From positions 1,364,001-1,428,000 of the forward strand of contig OZ239148.1 of assembly GCA_965194655.1 (NCBI GenBank): a DNA stretch of 64,000 nucleotides, given 5' to 3'. Source of the DNA: Hahnella lacustris. Its GTDB lineage: Bacteria > Pseudomonadota > Gammaproteobacteria > Burkholderiales > Burkholderiaceae_A. Below the pieces are notes generated by a model. That model did not search any database, was not told the DNA's origin, and was given only the letters and a program-made list of their open reading frames with translations. A program made the translations under genes and the position numbers. Below, piece after piece: positions 49,054 to 58,813 of the stretch; positions within the stretch are counted from its first letter, which is position 1, and every line of letters begins with the position of its first letter.

Positions 49054-51177
49054 TTATGCGGCCTGGCTTGCCTGGCCAGGTCCACGGAGGGTTTGAGCAG
49101 CGGAACCTGAAAGAGGTTCCACCTGATCTTGAAGCTGGCCCGAACCAAACACCTGGGCCTTGAGCCGGGCAAGCTGATCTCGAGCCGCTGCCGCCTTTTC
49201 AAACTCGAGGTTGCGGGCATGCTCGAGCATCTGCTTTTCCAGACGAGCGATTTCCTTGCCCAGGGCCCGCTCGGAGCGCTCGAATTCGGCTGCGGGAAGG
49301 GCGTAGGTGCGGGCGCGCTCCGCGTCACTGGCCTGGGAGACCACACCATCGATGAGGTCACGGATGCCTTTAGACACCCCGGCTGGGGTAATGCCATGCG
49401 CCTCGTTGTAGGCCACCTGCTTGGTGCGCCGACGCTCGGTCTCCGACATGGCTTTGGCCATGGAGTCGGTGATACGGTCGGCATACAGCAAGGCCTTGCC
49501 TCGAATGTTACGGGCCGCTCGGCCGATGGTCTGGATGAGGCTGCGATGAGAGCGCAGAAAGCCCTCTTTGTCTGCATCGAGAATGGCCACGAGCGAGACC
49601 TCAGGAATATCCAGACCCTCGCGCAGCAGATTGATGCCCACCAGGACATCGAACTGGCCGAGCCGAAGGTCTCGGATGATCTCCACGCGCTCGACGGTGT
49701 CAATGTCGGAGTGGAGGTAACGCACCTTCACCCCATTCTCGGCCAGGTACTCGGAGAGATCCTCTGCCATGCGCTTGGTCAGGGTCGTGACCAGGACCCG
49801 CTCATGCACGGCCACACGGGCCTTGATCTCAGATAGGAGGTCATCGACCTGCGTGCGAGCGGGACGGACTTCGATTTCCGGGTCTACAAGACCCGTGGGG
49901 CGAACCACCTGCTCGATCACGGCGCCCTGAGAACGCTCGAGTTCGTAGTCACCTGGGGTGGCCGATACAAAGACGGCCTGACGCAGGCGAGGCTCAAATT
50001 CATCAAAACGCAGTGGGCGGTTGTCGAGGGCCGAAGGCAGGCGGAAACCGTAATGCACCAGCGTCTCTTTTCGGGCGCGATCGCCCCGATACATGCCCCC
50101 GAGTTGGCCAATCATGACGTGGCTCTCATCGAGAAAAATGAGGGCATCGCGCGGGAGGTAGTCAATGAGTGTGGGCGGCGGCTCGCCCTCCGCGGCTCCA
50201 GAGAGATGCCGCGAGTAGTTCTCAATGCCCTTGCAAAAACCCAGTTCGGCGAGCATTTCGAGGTCGAACCGCGTGCGCTGCTCCAGTCGCTGAGCCTCAA
50301 CCAGCTTTCCCTCGCTGACCAGCAGCTTGCTGCGCTCACGCAACTCTTCTTTGATGGTCTCTACGGCCCGCAGTACGATTTCTCGGGGCGTTACATAGTG
50401 CGACGATGGGTAGATCACGAAGCGAGGGACCTTCTGGCGCACACGACCCGTGAGGGGGTCAAAGAGCTGCAGCGTCTCGATCTCGTCTTCGAAGAGCTCA
50501 ATTCGGAGCGCAAGCTCGGCATGCTCGGCGGGGAAGATGTCGATGGTGTCGCCGCGAACCCGGAAGCATCCGCGAGAGAAGTCGGTGTCGTTACGCTGAT
50601 ACTGCATGCGCACGAGTTGGGCGATGAGATCGCGCTGCCCTAAGGCGTCACCCACCCGAACCGCCAGCACCATGGCGTGATAGTCGCTGGGGTTTCCAAT
50701 ACCGTAGATGCACGAGACCGTCGCAACAATGATGGTGTCTCGCCGCTCAAGCAGAGACTTGGTGGCAGACAAGCGCATTTGCTCGATGTGCTCATTCACA
50801 GCCGAGTCTTTTTCAATGAAAAGATCTCGCTGCGGCACGTAGGCCTCGGGCTGGTAGTAGTCGTAGTAGCTCACGAAGTACTCGACCGCGTTCCGAGGAA
50901 AGAACTCCCTCATCTCAGAGTAGAGCTGGGCGGCCAAGGTTTTGTTCGGGGCCAACACCAGGGCGGGACGGCCCAACTGGGCAATGACGTTGGCCATCGT
51001 GAAGGTCTTGCCCGAGCCGGTCACCCCCAGAAGGGTCTGAAAAGAGACTCCGTCCTGGATGCCCTGCACCAACTGCTCAATCGCAGCCGGCTGGTCCCCG
51101 GCGGGCGAGAACGACGAGACCAGCTCAAATGGGCTGGACGCAGCAGATTGTTGGGGCAATACAACAGGGGCCGACAT
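49054..51177 (-). CDS. uvrB: Excinuclease ABC subunit B
   Basis: A 707-residue helicase-like damage verifier: GVTGSGKTFTMANV, the beta-hairpin FVSYYDYYQPEAYVP, ALIFLDESHV, QTIGRAARN, and the C-terminal UvrC-binding motif KQMLEHARNLEFEKAAAARD. It is part of nucleotide excision repair. Transcription diverges from the aminotransferase gene. I see no LexA-type CTGT-N8-ACAG box in the 120-bp gap. Confidence 0.97.
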   Translation of the reverse strand: MSAPVVLPQQSAASSPFELVSSFSPAGDQPAAIEQLVQGIQDGVSFQTLLGVTGSGKTFTMANVIAQLGRPALVLAPNKTLAAQLYSEMREFFPRNAVEYFVSYYDYYQPEAYVPQRDLFIEKDSAVNEHIEQMRLSATKSLLERRDTIIVATVSCIYGIGNPSDYHAMVLAVRVGDALGQRDLIAQLVRMQYQRNDTDFSRGCFRVRGDTIDIFPAEHAELALRIELFEDEIETLQLFDPLTGRVRQKVPRFVIYPSSHYVTPREIVLRAVETIKEELRERSKLLVSEGKLVEAQRLEQRTRFDLEMLAELGFCKGIENYSRHLSGAAEGEPPPTLIDYLPRDALIFLDESHVMIGQLGGMYRGDRARKETLVHYGFRLPSALDNRPLRFDEFEPRLRQAVFVSATPGDYELERSQGAVIEQVVRPTGLVDPEIEVRPARTQVDDLLSEIKARVAVHERVLVTTLTKRMAEDLSEYLAENGVKVRYLHSDIDTVERVEIIRDLRLGQFDVLVGINLLREGLDIPEVSLVAILDADKEGFLRSHRSLIQTIGRAARNIRGKALLYADRITDSMAKAMSETERRRTKQVAYNEAHGITPAGVSKGIRDLIDGVVSQASDAERARTYALPAAEFERSERALGKEIARLEKQMLEHARNLEFEKAAAARDQLARLKAQVFGSGQLQDQVEPLSGSAAQTLRGPGQASQAA

Positions 51178-51228
51178 GTTAAGCTTTGAACCTTGTCATC
51201 TGACGAACACCTGGGAAGTTATCCACAG

Positions 51229-51237
51229 GGCAATCCG
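51229..51237 (+). other. Single DnaA-box-like 9-mer
   Basis: TTATCCACA, identical to the consensus DnaA box, upstream of uvrB. There is no cluster of boxes and no AT-rich unwinding region, so this is not an origin. It may be chance or a minor DnaA regulatory site. Confidence 0.3.
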
Positions 51238-51298
51238 ATATTGTCTGTCGGCCCAGCCGAAATTTCCATTCCTTTTTTTGATCCCCACATCTTGACAA

Positions 51299-52513
51299 AT
51301 GGTCATGAACGCATCCCTCTTTGCCCACCTCGAACAGGCTCCTCGCGACCCCATCCTCGGCCTCACAGAAGCGTTTGTCGCCGACACACGCCCTGAAAAG
51401 GTCAACCTCGGTGTTGGCGTGTACTACGACGATCAAGGTAAGTTGCCGTTACTTGGCTGCGTAAAGAGCGCAGAAGCCAGCAGAATTGCCGCAGCACCCG
51501 CTCGGGGCTACCAGCCCATCGAGGGGGCTCAGGCCTATAACAAAGCCGTTCAGTCCCTCCTGTTTGGCGCCGAGCACCCCCTGCTGACAGCCCAGCGCGT
51601 GGTCACGATTGAGGCCCTCGGCGGGACCGGAGCGCTCAAGGTCGGTGCAGACCTGCTGCGCAGATTTTTTCCACAGGCCTCGGTCGCCATCAGTGACCCG
51701 AGTTGGGAGAACCATCGCGCACTCTTCGAGGCGGCCGGATTTTCGGTCTCCAATTACGCCTACTACGACCCAGCCACGCGCGGAGTCAATGTCGCCGGCA
51801 TGCTGCAGAGCCTTCGCGACCTGCCAAATCAGACGATCGTGGTCCTCCATGCCTGCTGCCACAACCCCACCGGGGCCGACCTCTCACCCGCTGAATGGGA
51901 TCAGGTCATTGCTGTTCTGAACGAAAAGCAGCACATCCCCTTTCTCGACATGGCCTATCAGGGCTTCGGCGACGGAATTGCACAAGACGCACTCTCGCTC
52001 AACAAGCTCGCTGCAACCGACCGGCCCTTCCTCGTCTCAAGCTCTTTCTCCAAATCTTTCTCGCTCTACGGCGAGCGGGTGGGTGCCCTCTCGGTGGTGA
52101 CCAGCTCAGCAGAGGAATCGGTTCGAGTCATGAGCCAGGTCAAGCGCACCATCCGGACCAATTACTCCAACCCTCCCACCCACGGTGGCGCCATCGTGGC
52201 GGCCGTCCTCTCCACCCCGGAGCTCCGTGCGGGCTGGGAGCAGGAACTCGGTGAAATGCGCGAGCGCATCAAGGCCATGCGCCTTGGTCTGGTTCAAGGC
52301 CTCCAGGCCGAGGGCGTCGCCGCAGATTTTTCGTTTGTCACCCAGCAGCGAGGCATGTTCAGCTACACCGGCCTGACCGAAGCCCAAGTCAACCGGCTTC
52401 GCGAGGAGTTCGCGGTGTACGCCATCAACACGGGGCGGGTCTGCATCGCAGCCCTCAACAGCAACAACCTTCCTCGAGTCTGCAAGGCCATCGCGGCTGT
52501 CTTGAAGGGTTAA
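51299..52513 (+). CDS. Aromatic/aspartate aminotransferase (AspC/TyrB type)
   Basis: A 404-residue class I aminotransferase: NLGVGVYYDDQGKLPLL, CCHNPTGADL, the PLP lysine in SSSFSKSFSLYGERVGAL, and a C-terminal Arg region (TGRVCIAALNSNNL). It transfers amino groups between glutamate and aspartate or aromatic amino acids. A second ATG at 51305 may be the true start. Confidence 0.93.
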   Translation: MVMNASLFAHLEQAPRDPILGLTEAFVADTRPEKVNLGVGVYYDDQGKLPLLGCVKSAEASRIAAAPARGYQPIEGAQAYNKAVQSLLFGAEHPLLTAQRVVTIEALGGTGALKVGADLLRRFFPQASVAISDPSWENHRALFEAAGFSVSNYAYYDPATRGVNVAGMLQSLRDLPNQTIVVLHACCHNPTGADLSPAEWDQVIAVLNEKQHIPFLDMAYQGFGDGIAQDALSLNKLAATDRPFLVSSSFSKSFSLYGERVGALSVVTSSAEESVRVMSQVKRTIRTNYSNPPTHGGAIVAAVLSTPELRAGWEQELGEMRERIKAMRLGLVQGLQAEGVAADFSFVTQQRGMFSYTGLTEAQVNRLREEFAVYAINTGRVCIAALNSNNLPRVCKAIAAVLKG

Positions 52514-52516
52514 TCC

Positions 52517-53092
52517 TCAGACGGGCGTCTGTTCGTCAGGCGCCTCGTCGTCGTGCTCGGTGTGAATGGAGAGCGCCACCAGAAAGCGCGACACCATGTT
52601 GTAGGCGGCCACCGTTCCAATGAGTTCCACCGTCTGCTGAGCACCCAAGCTGCGCACCAACCGGCGCTTCAAGGGCCCAGCCACCTGAATCTGACGAGTC
52701 ATCTCCCGCGCGAGTCCAATCACGTCCTGCTCAAGCTCGGGAAAGAGTCCAATCGGAAAATTTGCGGCATCCAAATGCCGGAGCGCCTCAGCCTGCTCTT
52801 CGCTCCCACCCGCACGCACATAGATGGGCGCGTGATGCTCATACTCATACGCTGCTCCGTTGAGCACCGCCACCACACACATGGCCAGCTCACGAAGCCT
52901 GAGGGGCACGCTCAGGTCATTCCGCACCTTCCCCAGAAAGACATTCCAGCCCTCGGCCAAGGCCGGACTGTGCAGCAGCATACGATCGAGCTTGAGCAGA
53001 TCCCCGCCTCGCCGAAGACGAATCGCATTCACCAGCGCCTGCGGCTCTTGGATATCGGCGGGAAGCAGCGGGATGGCGGGTTCAGCGTTCAT
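52517..53092 (-). CDS. Carboxymuconolactone decarboxylase/AhpD-like protein
   Basis: A 191-residue all-helical protein of the CMD/AhpD superfamily: PLRLRELAMCVVAVLNGAAY and YEYEHHAPIYVRAGGSEEQA. The E-x-x-H of the YEYEHH segment is kept, but the CxxC of true AhpD peroxidase partners is absent. It could be a decarboxylase-like or hydrolase-like enzyme of unknown substrate. It is convergent with the aminotransferase (3-bp gap) and divergent from queE. Confidence 0.78.
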   Translation of the reverse strand: MNAEPAIPLLPADIQEPQALVNAIRLRRGGDLLKLDRMLLHSPALAEGWNVFLGKVRNDLSVPLRLRELAMCVVAVLNGAAYEYEHHAPIYVRAGGSEEQAEALRHLDAANFPIGLFPELEQDVIGLAREMTRQIQVAGPLKRRLVRSLGAQQTVELIGTVAAYNMVSRFLVALSIHTEHDDEAPDEQTPV

Positions 53093-53107
53093 CGTTACAC
53101 TCCTTGA

Positions 53108-53758
53108 ATGGGCTACAAACTAAAAGAGAGCTTTCTCACGCTGCAGGGTGAAGGGGCGCGCGCAGGGCGTCTATCGGTATTTCTGCGGTTTACGGGCTGC
53201 AACAACTGGAGTGGGCGAGACCAAGACCGAGACTCCGGCCCCGCAGACTGCGCCCGGTGGTGCGACACCCAGTTTGTGGGCACAGACGGCGACGGGGGAG
53301 GTGACTTCAACCTAGACGCGCTCCTTGCACGCGTTCAGGACCTCTGGCCCAACGCCTTCGCGCCCTATGTGGTGCTCACAGGGGGAGAGCCGGCGTTACA
53401 GGTTGACGCCGCACTCATCGATGGCCTACATCGGATCGGGGCAGAGGTGGCCATCGAGACCAATGGCAGCCTGACACTTCCCGACGGGATAGATTGGGTC
53501 TGTGTCAGCCCGAAGCGCCTCCTGAGCGGAGCCGCACAGCCACTTGCCGTCACCAAGGGCCATGAGCTGAAGCTGGTCTTGCCCCAGCCTGGGCTTGACC
53601 CAGAGGCATTAGAATCGCTGTCTTTCGACCACTGGACGGTCCAGCCCATGGACGGCCCGCTGCGCGAGCAATCGCTTCAGGCCTGCCTCGACTGGATTTT
53701 CGCGCGACCGAAGTGGCGACTCTCGGTCCAAACCCACAAGGCGCTAGGCCTTCGATGA
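53108..53758 (+). CDS. queE: 7-carboxy-7-deazaguanine synthase QueE
   Basis: A 216-residue radical SAM enzyme. The cluster is formed by the expanded CNNWSGRDQDRDSGPADC plus AxWC (C-x14-or-more-C-x2-C), as in proteobacterial QueE. FLTLQGEGARAGRLSVFLRF and YVVLTGGEPALQVD are family motifs. It converts carboxy-tetrahydropterin to CDG in queuosine synthesis. The stop overlaps the queD start (ATGA). Confidence 0.93.
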   Translation: MGYKLKESFLTLQGEGARAGRLSVFLRFTGCNNWSGRDQDRDSGPADCARWCDTQFVGTDGDGGGDFNLDALLARVQDLWPNAFAPYVVLTGGEPALQVDAALIDGLHRIGAEVAIETNGSLTLPDGIDWVCVSPKRLLSGAAQPLAVTKGHELKLVLPQPGLDPEALESLSFDHWTVQPMDGPLREQSLQACLDWIFARPKWRLSVQTHKALGLR

Positions 53759-54087
53759 ACATGCTGCTCTACACGACGTTCTGCTTTGAAGCCTCACATA
53801 GTCTGGTCGCCTCGGTAGGCCTTCCCCAGTTACATGGCCACTCTTATTGGGCGAGGGTCTGGGTCGCTTCCTCAGCAGACGAGCCCACCCCCTTGCCACA
53901 GCTTGAGCTCGAAGCCCGCAAGGTTCAGCAACTGCTCGACCACCAACACCTCAATGAGCTGATGGAAGAGGAGCCCACCATGGAGGCCCTCATCCAATTC
54001 ATTCGACGCTCATGGGAGGGGCCGTCCCTCGCGCGGGTCTCCGTCTGGCGGGAGAGCTTGGGTTGCGGCGCCGAGTGGTCCGCGTAA
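53755..54087 (+). CDS. queD: QueD-like 6-carboxytetrahydropterin synthase
   Basis: A short 110-residue protein. Zinc histidines are in FCFEASHSL and LHGHSYWARVWV; later DHQHLNEL and the final VSVWRES motif fit the family. The catalytic Cys that lies four residues before the HGH motif in E. coli QueD is replaced by Leu here. It makes the QueE substrate from dihydroneopterin triphosphate in queuosine synthesis if active. The last 78 bp overlap the convergent dehydratase gene. Confidence 0.82.
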   Translation: MNMLLYTTFCFEASHSLVASVGLPQLHGHSYWARVWVASSADEPTPLPQLELEARKVQQLLDHQHLNELMEEEPTMEALIQFIRRSWEGPSLARVSVWRESLGCGAEWSA

Positions 54088-55764
54088 GAACCGGAAGTCA
54101 CACCCCTCCTCCGCCTGGGTCACCTGCTCCGCATGGAGCCAGGCATAACCCCGTTCAGCAGACAACACCGGAATGACTGGCGGGTGAGCCCGTCGAGTCT
54201 GCATCTCCTCCTCGGAGATCAACAGGTCGAGTCGGCCCTTCGCCACATCCAGGCAAATCAGATCTCCCGAACGAACACACGCCAGTGGCCCACCCGCCGC
54301 AGCTTCTGGGCTGATGTGAAGCACAATGGTGCCAAAGGCCGTTCCGCTCATACGCCCGTCGGAGATGCGAACCATGTCCTTCACGCCCTTCGAAGCGAGT
54401 TGCTTGGGAATGGGGATCAGTCCCGCCTCTGGCATACCGGCTGCGCGAGGGCCAATGCCTCGCAGCACGAGCACATCGCTCGGCTGCACATCCAGTGCGG
54501 GATCATCGATGCGGCGACTGAGGTCTTCAAGCCCATCGAAGACCACTGCACGACCCGTGTGTTGCAGCAAGGTCTGGCTGGCCGCGACTGGCTTGATCAC
54601 CGCCCCATGGGGCGCCAGATTCCCGGTGAGCCACTTCAAGCCCGTGTGAGGATAGATGGGGTCATCAAACGCACGAATGACTGTTTGTGGGGCCGCGTTT
54701 TCTTCCCGCTCCACCCCATCTGCAAGTACGCCTCCCCACGCGGTTGGCTGGTGTAAATCCAACAACGGTGCGAGTGAGCGCAGAAGCCGGGGCACTCCAC
54801 CAGCCTCATGGAAGTCTGGCATGTAGCCCACGCCTCCGGGCTTGAGATCCACCAGCACTGGCGTGGACGCTGCAAGCACATTGAATCGATTGGGATCCAG
54901 ACGAAGGCCCTGCCGACCCATGATGGCAGCAAGATGGACCAGGGCATTGGTCGACCCGCCAATGGCCAGCAACACGCGCAGGGCATGCTCGTAGTGTTGC
55001 TCGGTGAGCGCCATTGCAGGCTGTCTCTGTTGCGCAAGACGCGCAGCCGCTTCGCCCGTGGCCTCCGCCACGCGGACGCGGTCTGCGCTCACAGCTGGAG
55101 CACTGGCGGCACCCGGTACGGCAAGGCCCATGGCCTCTACAACACAGGCCATGGTGCTGGCGGTCCCCATGACGGAGCAGGTTCCCACCGAGGGCACGAG
55201 CCGCGCATTCGCCTGCGTGATTTGAATGGTGTTGAGTCGCCCCGCTCGAAAATCAGCCCAGAGCCTTCTGCAATCGGTACAGGCTCCCACACGCTCTCCT
55301 GCCCAGGTAGAAGACAGCATGGGGCCCGTGGGCAGCACGAGGTAAGGTCGCTTGGCTGAGATGGCGCCCATGATCTGAGCGGGGAGTGTCTTGTCACATC
55401 CCCCAATCAGCACCACGGCATCCATGGGCTGGGCACGAATCATTTCCTCGGTGTCCATGCTCATCAGATTGCGAAAAAACAGACTCGTGGGCGAGGCGAA
55501 GGATTCGTGCAGTGAGATGGTGGGAAAGACCATCGGCAGCGCACCGCTCAGCATCACACCACGCTTCACCGCCTCCACCAGCGCCGGCATGTTCCCGTGA
55601 CAAGGGTTGAAATCACTTCCCGTGTTGATGATGCCCACGATGGGTCGGCTCAGGTCCGCATCCGAGTAGCCAGCACCTTTGATGAAAGCCTTACGCAGGA
55701 ACAATGCGAACTCGGGATCTCCGTACTGAACAGTGTTGGCCGCTAAGCCACTAGGGTCTGCCAT
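54010..55764 (-). CDS. IlvD/Edd-family dehydratase
   Basis: A 584-residue dehydratase with three cluster cysteines (FNPCHGNMPA, LIGGCDKTLPA, VGTCSVMGTAS). The length and position beside a DapA-like gene suggest a sugar-acid (pentonate or hexonate) dehydratase rather than IlvD of branched-chain synthesis. It would make a 2-keto-3-deoxy acid. The pair with 55821-56747 is divergent (56-bp gap). Confidence 0.85.
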   Translation of the reverse strand: MADPSGLAANTVQYGDPEFALFLRKAFIKGAGYSDADLSRPIVGIINTGSDFNPCHGNMPALVEAVKRGVMLSGALPMVFPTISLHESFASPTSLFFRNLMSMDTEEMIRAQPMDAVVLIGGCDKTLPAQIMGAISAKRPYLVLPTGPMLSSTWAGERVGACTDCRRLWADFRAGRLNTIQITQANARLVPSVGTCSVMGTASTMACVVEAMGLAVPGAASAPAVSADRVRVAEATGEAAARLAQQRQPAMALTEQHYEHALRVLLAIGGSTNALVHLAAIMGRQGLRLDPNRFNVLAASTPVLVDLKPGGVGYMPDFHEAGGVPRLLRSLAPLLDLHQPTAWGGVLADGVEREENAAPQTVIRAFDDPIYPHTGLKWLTGNLAPHGAVIKPVAASQTLLQHTGRAVVFDGLEDLSRRIDDPALDVQPSDVLVLRGIGPRAAGMPEAGLIPIPKQLASKGVKDMVRISDGRMSGTAFGTIVLHISPEAAAGGPLACVRSGDLICLDVAKGRLDLLISEEEMQTRRAHPPVIPVLSAERGYAWLHAEQVTQAEEGCDFRFLRGPLGAATQALPPDGDPREGRPLP

Positions 55765-55820
55765 AAGTGATTCTTCTCCTTGTCAGGAATAGGATGCCAA
55801 AAAAAGATCGGAGCCATTCA

Positions 55821-56747
55821 ATGCCCTTTGCCTCAACACTGCCTGCAGTCCTCTCGCCCGTCATTACACCCTTTAATGCGCAGTCTCAGCCGGACCTTCC
55901 TCGACTGGTGAAGCACTGTCAGTGGCTCCAGTCGCATGGGGTTGGCCTGGCCGTCTTTGGCACCAACTCTGAGGCCAATTCGATGAGCGTGCGCCAGAAA
56001 CGCATCGTGCTCGAGGGCTTGACGACTGCCGGGCTCCCTGGCGCGCAGATGATGCCGGGCACGGGGGCCTGCGCAGTGGAAGATGCTGTAGAGCTCAGTA
56101 AAGCGGCCGTACAGGCTGGTGCGGCTGGCGTCTTGATGCTTCCGCCGTTCTACTACAAGGGCGTCTCTGACGACGGCCTCTTCGCTTATTACTCCGACGT
56201 CATTCAAGGGGTCGGCGATGCGCGTCTGAAGATATACGTCTACAACATCCCTCCAGTGAGCCAGGTTGGCCTCTCGCTGAGCCTGCTCGAGCGCCTCACG
56301 AAGCACTACCCCAGCACGGTCATTGGCATCAAGGACAGTTCGGGAGACTGGGGCTACACCGAGTCGGTGCTGCGCGCCTTGGTTCCCTCCGGGTTTCGCG
56401 TCTATGCAGGCAACGAAACCTTCCTGCTCAAGACCCTGGCCCTTGGTGGCGTGGGCTGCATCTCGGCCACCGCAAACGTGCACCCAGGGCCCATGTCTGA
56501 GCTTGCGAATCACCCGAATGTCATCGATGCAGATGCCAAGCAAGCACGGCTTGATCAGGTCCGGGCACTCTTTCAGAAGTTCCCCATGATGGCTGCCATG
56601 AAGACCACCCTCGCGAATGCGCTTGGAGACCCTGAATGGGAACGGCTGCTCCCCCCGCTGGTTCCTCTCACATCGGACCAACGAAGCGCGCTGGAGCGCG
56701 GGCTTCAAGAGATCGACTTCTCCATGCCTGGCCTTGCTTCAGGCTGA
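55821..56747 (+). CDS. DapA-family lyase/aldolase
   Basis: A 308-residue TIM-barrel protein. The Schiff-base lysine is in VIGIKDSSGDW and the catalytic Tyr in VYNIPPVSQVG. The substrate loop is FGTNSEANSMS instead of the GTTGE of true DapA, which points to a 2-keto-3-deoxy-acid dehydratase or aldolase. GGAG 8 bp upstream supports this start; an ATG at 55794 is possible. It would use the product of the neighbouring dehydratase. Confidence 0.85.
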   Translation: MPFASTLPAVLSPVITPFNAQSQPDLPRLVKHCQWLQSHGVGLAVFGTNSEANSMSVRQKRIVLEGLTTAGLPGAQMMPGTGACAVEDAVELSKAAVQAGAAGVLMLPPFYYKGVSDDGLFAYYSDVIQGVGDARLKIYVYNIPPVSQVGLSLSLLERLTKHYPSTVIGIKDSSGDWGYTESVLRALVPSGFRVYAGNETFLLKTLALGGVGCISATANVHPGPMSELANHPNVIDADAKQARLDQVRALFQKFPMMAAMKTTLANALGDPEWERLLPPLVPLTSDQRSALERGLQEIDFSMPGLASG

Positions 56748-57682
56748 GCCTCTCTGGCCAGGCGGATCTCCTCTGCAAGCTGCTCGGCGGCTGCGATGAG
56801 GAGCCGCTGATAGCGCGCACGCTCCTTCTGAATGCGCTCCTCGTCCCACTGAAAGAAGCCTCGTCCCGTCTTCATGCCCAGCGCGCCCTCTTCAACCTTC
56901 TGCCGAAGGGTGGTCGAAGGCGTCGCTGCATTATTGAGGTCAGGATAAATAGACTCTGCCGCAGCCAGGTGTACGTCGAGGCCCGCGTGGTCTCTTTGTA
57001 AGCAAGGACCCGCAGCAAGGTACCGAAACCCGAATCCAAAGCGAACGGCCTTGTCGATCTCTTCGGGCGTGGCAATCCCCTGATCGACCAGGTAAAACGC
57101 CTCTCGCGAGATGGCGTGCTGAAGGCGGTTGACCAAAAAGCCTGGAATGTCTCGTTTCACCATAATCGGGACTCGGCCTGCAGAGGTGAGATCGGCTGCC
57201 ACTCGCTGCGCCACCTGTGGGTCGGTCTCCACCGAACTCACCACCTCTACACCTGGAACAAGGTGCGCTGGCATGAAGAAGTGGGTGCCCAGCATGCGTG
57301 AGACAGACTGAAGTCCCTGGCCGATCTCACTGATGGGAATGGCCGAGGAGTTGCTGCACAAGGGCACCTCGGAGGGAACCTCTCGATCGAGAATGGCAAA
57401 GACCTCCCGCTTCAGGGAGAGTTTTTCTGGGACGGCTTCAATCACGAGCCTGTACCCCGAGGAGCGAAGCTCTGCTTCGGCGAGGCTGGAGATGAATCGG
57501 GCACGGCGAAGCTCTGCGCCAATGGCTCGCAGGCTCGACTGGAGGTGGGCCTGTCGTTGTTCGTGGCCACGAACCAGGGGCTCGACGATGGTCACATCCC
57601 AACCCCCGGCCATGAATGCTGCCGCGATATCGACCCCCATGGTGCCGCCGCCCACCACCAGCAGTTTGTTTGAAGGATTCAT
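56705..57682 (-). CDS. 3-hydroxyacyl-CoA dehydrogenase-like oxidoreductase
   Basis: A 325-residue NAD-dependent dehydrogenase: Rossmann GGGTMGVDIAAAFM, VIEAVPEKLSLK, the catalytic SNSSAIPIS and GTHFFMPAHLVPGVEVV (with the His), and the C-terminal GMKTGRGFFQWDE. Family members act on 3-hydroxyacyl-CoA, carnitine or L-gulonate; the short length and HFFMPAHLVPG suggest a hydroxy-acid substrate. It is convergent with the DapA-like gene (43-bp overlap). Confidence 0.85.
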   Translation of the reverse strand: MNPSNKLLVVGGGTMGVDIAAAFMAGGWDVTIVEPLVRGHEQRQAHLQSSLRAIGAELRRARFISSLAEAELRSSGYRLVIEAVPEKLSLKREVFAILDREVPSEVPLCSNSSAIPISEIGQGLQSVSRMLGTHFFMPAHLVPGVEVVSSVETDPQVAQRVAADLTSAGRVPIMVKRDIPGFLVNRLQHAISREAFYLVDQGIATPEEIDKAVRFGFGFRYLAAGPCLQRDHAGLDVHLAAAESIYPDLNNAATPSTTLRQKVEEGALGMKTGRGFFQWDEERIQKERARYQRLLIAAAEQLAEEIRLAREAQPEARPGMEKSIS

Positions 57683-57832
57683 AGCATCCGGCTCAGATAT
57701 GCCCATGCGCGCATCTTAGTGGTGCAGAGCCTGCCCCCCCCATTGCCGCATTCCCTCTCCGTGGAATTACCGATTCAAACGAACGCCAGTCAATGGGACT
57801 CTAGGGGTCTCTGTCCTCAAGGAGCCTGTGTC

Positions 57833-58780
57833 ATGACCTTCAAGAAATCCCTGTCTTCCCTTTTCGCTGTTGGCGCCTTTGCGCTGGCTGCCTCTGCGCA
57901 AGCTCAGAATATTGCCATTGGCACCGGTGGAACAGGTGGTGTGTATTACCCCATGGGCGGCGGAATTGCCGCAGCGCTCTCTAAGCATGTTCCCGGTATG
58001 CAGGCCACCGCAGAGGTGACTGGCGGTTCGGTCTCCAATCTTCAGCTCATCGCCACGGGCAAGCCCTACATTGGCTTCACCATGGTGGATGCGGCCAAAG
58101 ATGCAGCCAACGGGGAAGGCAAATTCAAAGAGAAGGTCCCTCTTCGCACCCTCCTCATCCTCTACCCCAACCGCATGCACATCGTGAGCACGACCGCCAC
58201 GGGCATCAAGTCCCTCAAAGACCTCGAGGGCAAGCGCGTTTCTGTGGGCTCGATTGGCTCTGCGACAGAGGTGATGAGTTCTCGAGTGCTGGAGGCTGCG
58301 GGCGTCAACGTGCAGCGTGAGCGTCTGAGCGTGGCCGAGTCGGTCAATGCCATCAAAGACCGCAAGATCGACGCCTTCACCTGGGTGGGTGGACTGCCCA
58401 CCGCGGCCGTGAACGACCTCGCCAACACCCCCGGAACCACCATTCAGATGATCGATCACGCTGAAGTGGTTCCTGCCATGAACAAGAAGTACGGAAACCT
58501 CTACTACGCAGATGCGATCTCTAAGGATGTCTACAAAGGGATGGCAGCGGACAACAAGATCGCCTCCATCGCGAACATCCTGGTCGCCTCTGCTGAGATG
58601 TCTGATGAGACGGCTTATAAGATCGTGAAGACCATTCTGGAAAAGCGTGAGGATCTGAAGTCTGTTCACAGCGAGGCTGCCAACATCAAGCCCGAAAACC
58701 AGAAGCAGGCTGCCTCTCCGGTCGCCTTCCACCCTGGCGCCTTGAAGTACTTCAAGGAAAAAGGCATCAAGGTCGACTAA
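57833..58780 (+). CDS. TAXI-family TRAP solute receptor
   Basis: A 315-residue periplasmic binding protein. It has a signal peptide (MTFKKSLSSLFAVGAFALAA, cut after AQA) and the TAXI motif IAIGTGGTGGVYYPMGG. The start is set by AAGGAG. It captures an unknown carboxylate for the TRAP permease encoded 80 bp downstream. An intrinsic terminator lies between them, which would keep receptor levels above permease levels. Confidence 0.92.
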   Translation: MTFKKSLSSLFAVGAFALAASAQAQNIAIGTGGTGGVYYPMGGGIAAALSKHVPGMQATAEVTGGSVSNLQLIATGKPYIGFTMVDAAKDAANGEGKFKEKVPLRTLLILYPNRMHIVSTTATGIKSLKDLEGKRVSVGSIGSATEVMSSRVLEAAGVNVQRERLSVAESVNAIKDRKIDAFTWVGGLPTAAVNDLANTPGTTIQMIDHAEVVPAMNKKYGNLYYADAISKDVYKGMAADNKIASIANILVASAEMSDETAYKIVKTILEKREDLKSVHSEAANIKPENQKQAASPVAFHPGALKYFKEKGIKVD

Positions 58781-58813
58781 GTTTTGCTCGCGTTCAATCT
58801 TTTCGTCTGACCT

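Noticed and set aside
51229..51237. Replication origin
   Set aside because: A single DnaA-like 9-mer without clustering, AT-rich DNA or dnaA/dnaN nearby is not an origin.
51178..51298. LexA box upstream of uvrB
   Set aside because: CTGGGAAGTTATCCACAG has the wrong spacing for CTGT-N8-ACAG; no SOS box is supported.
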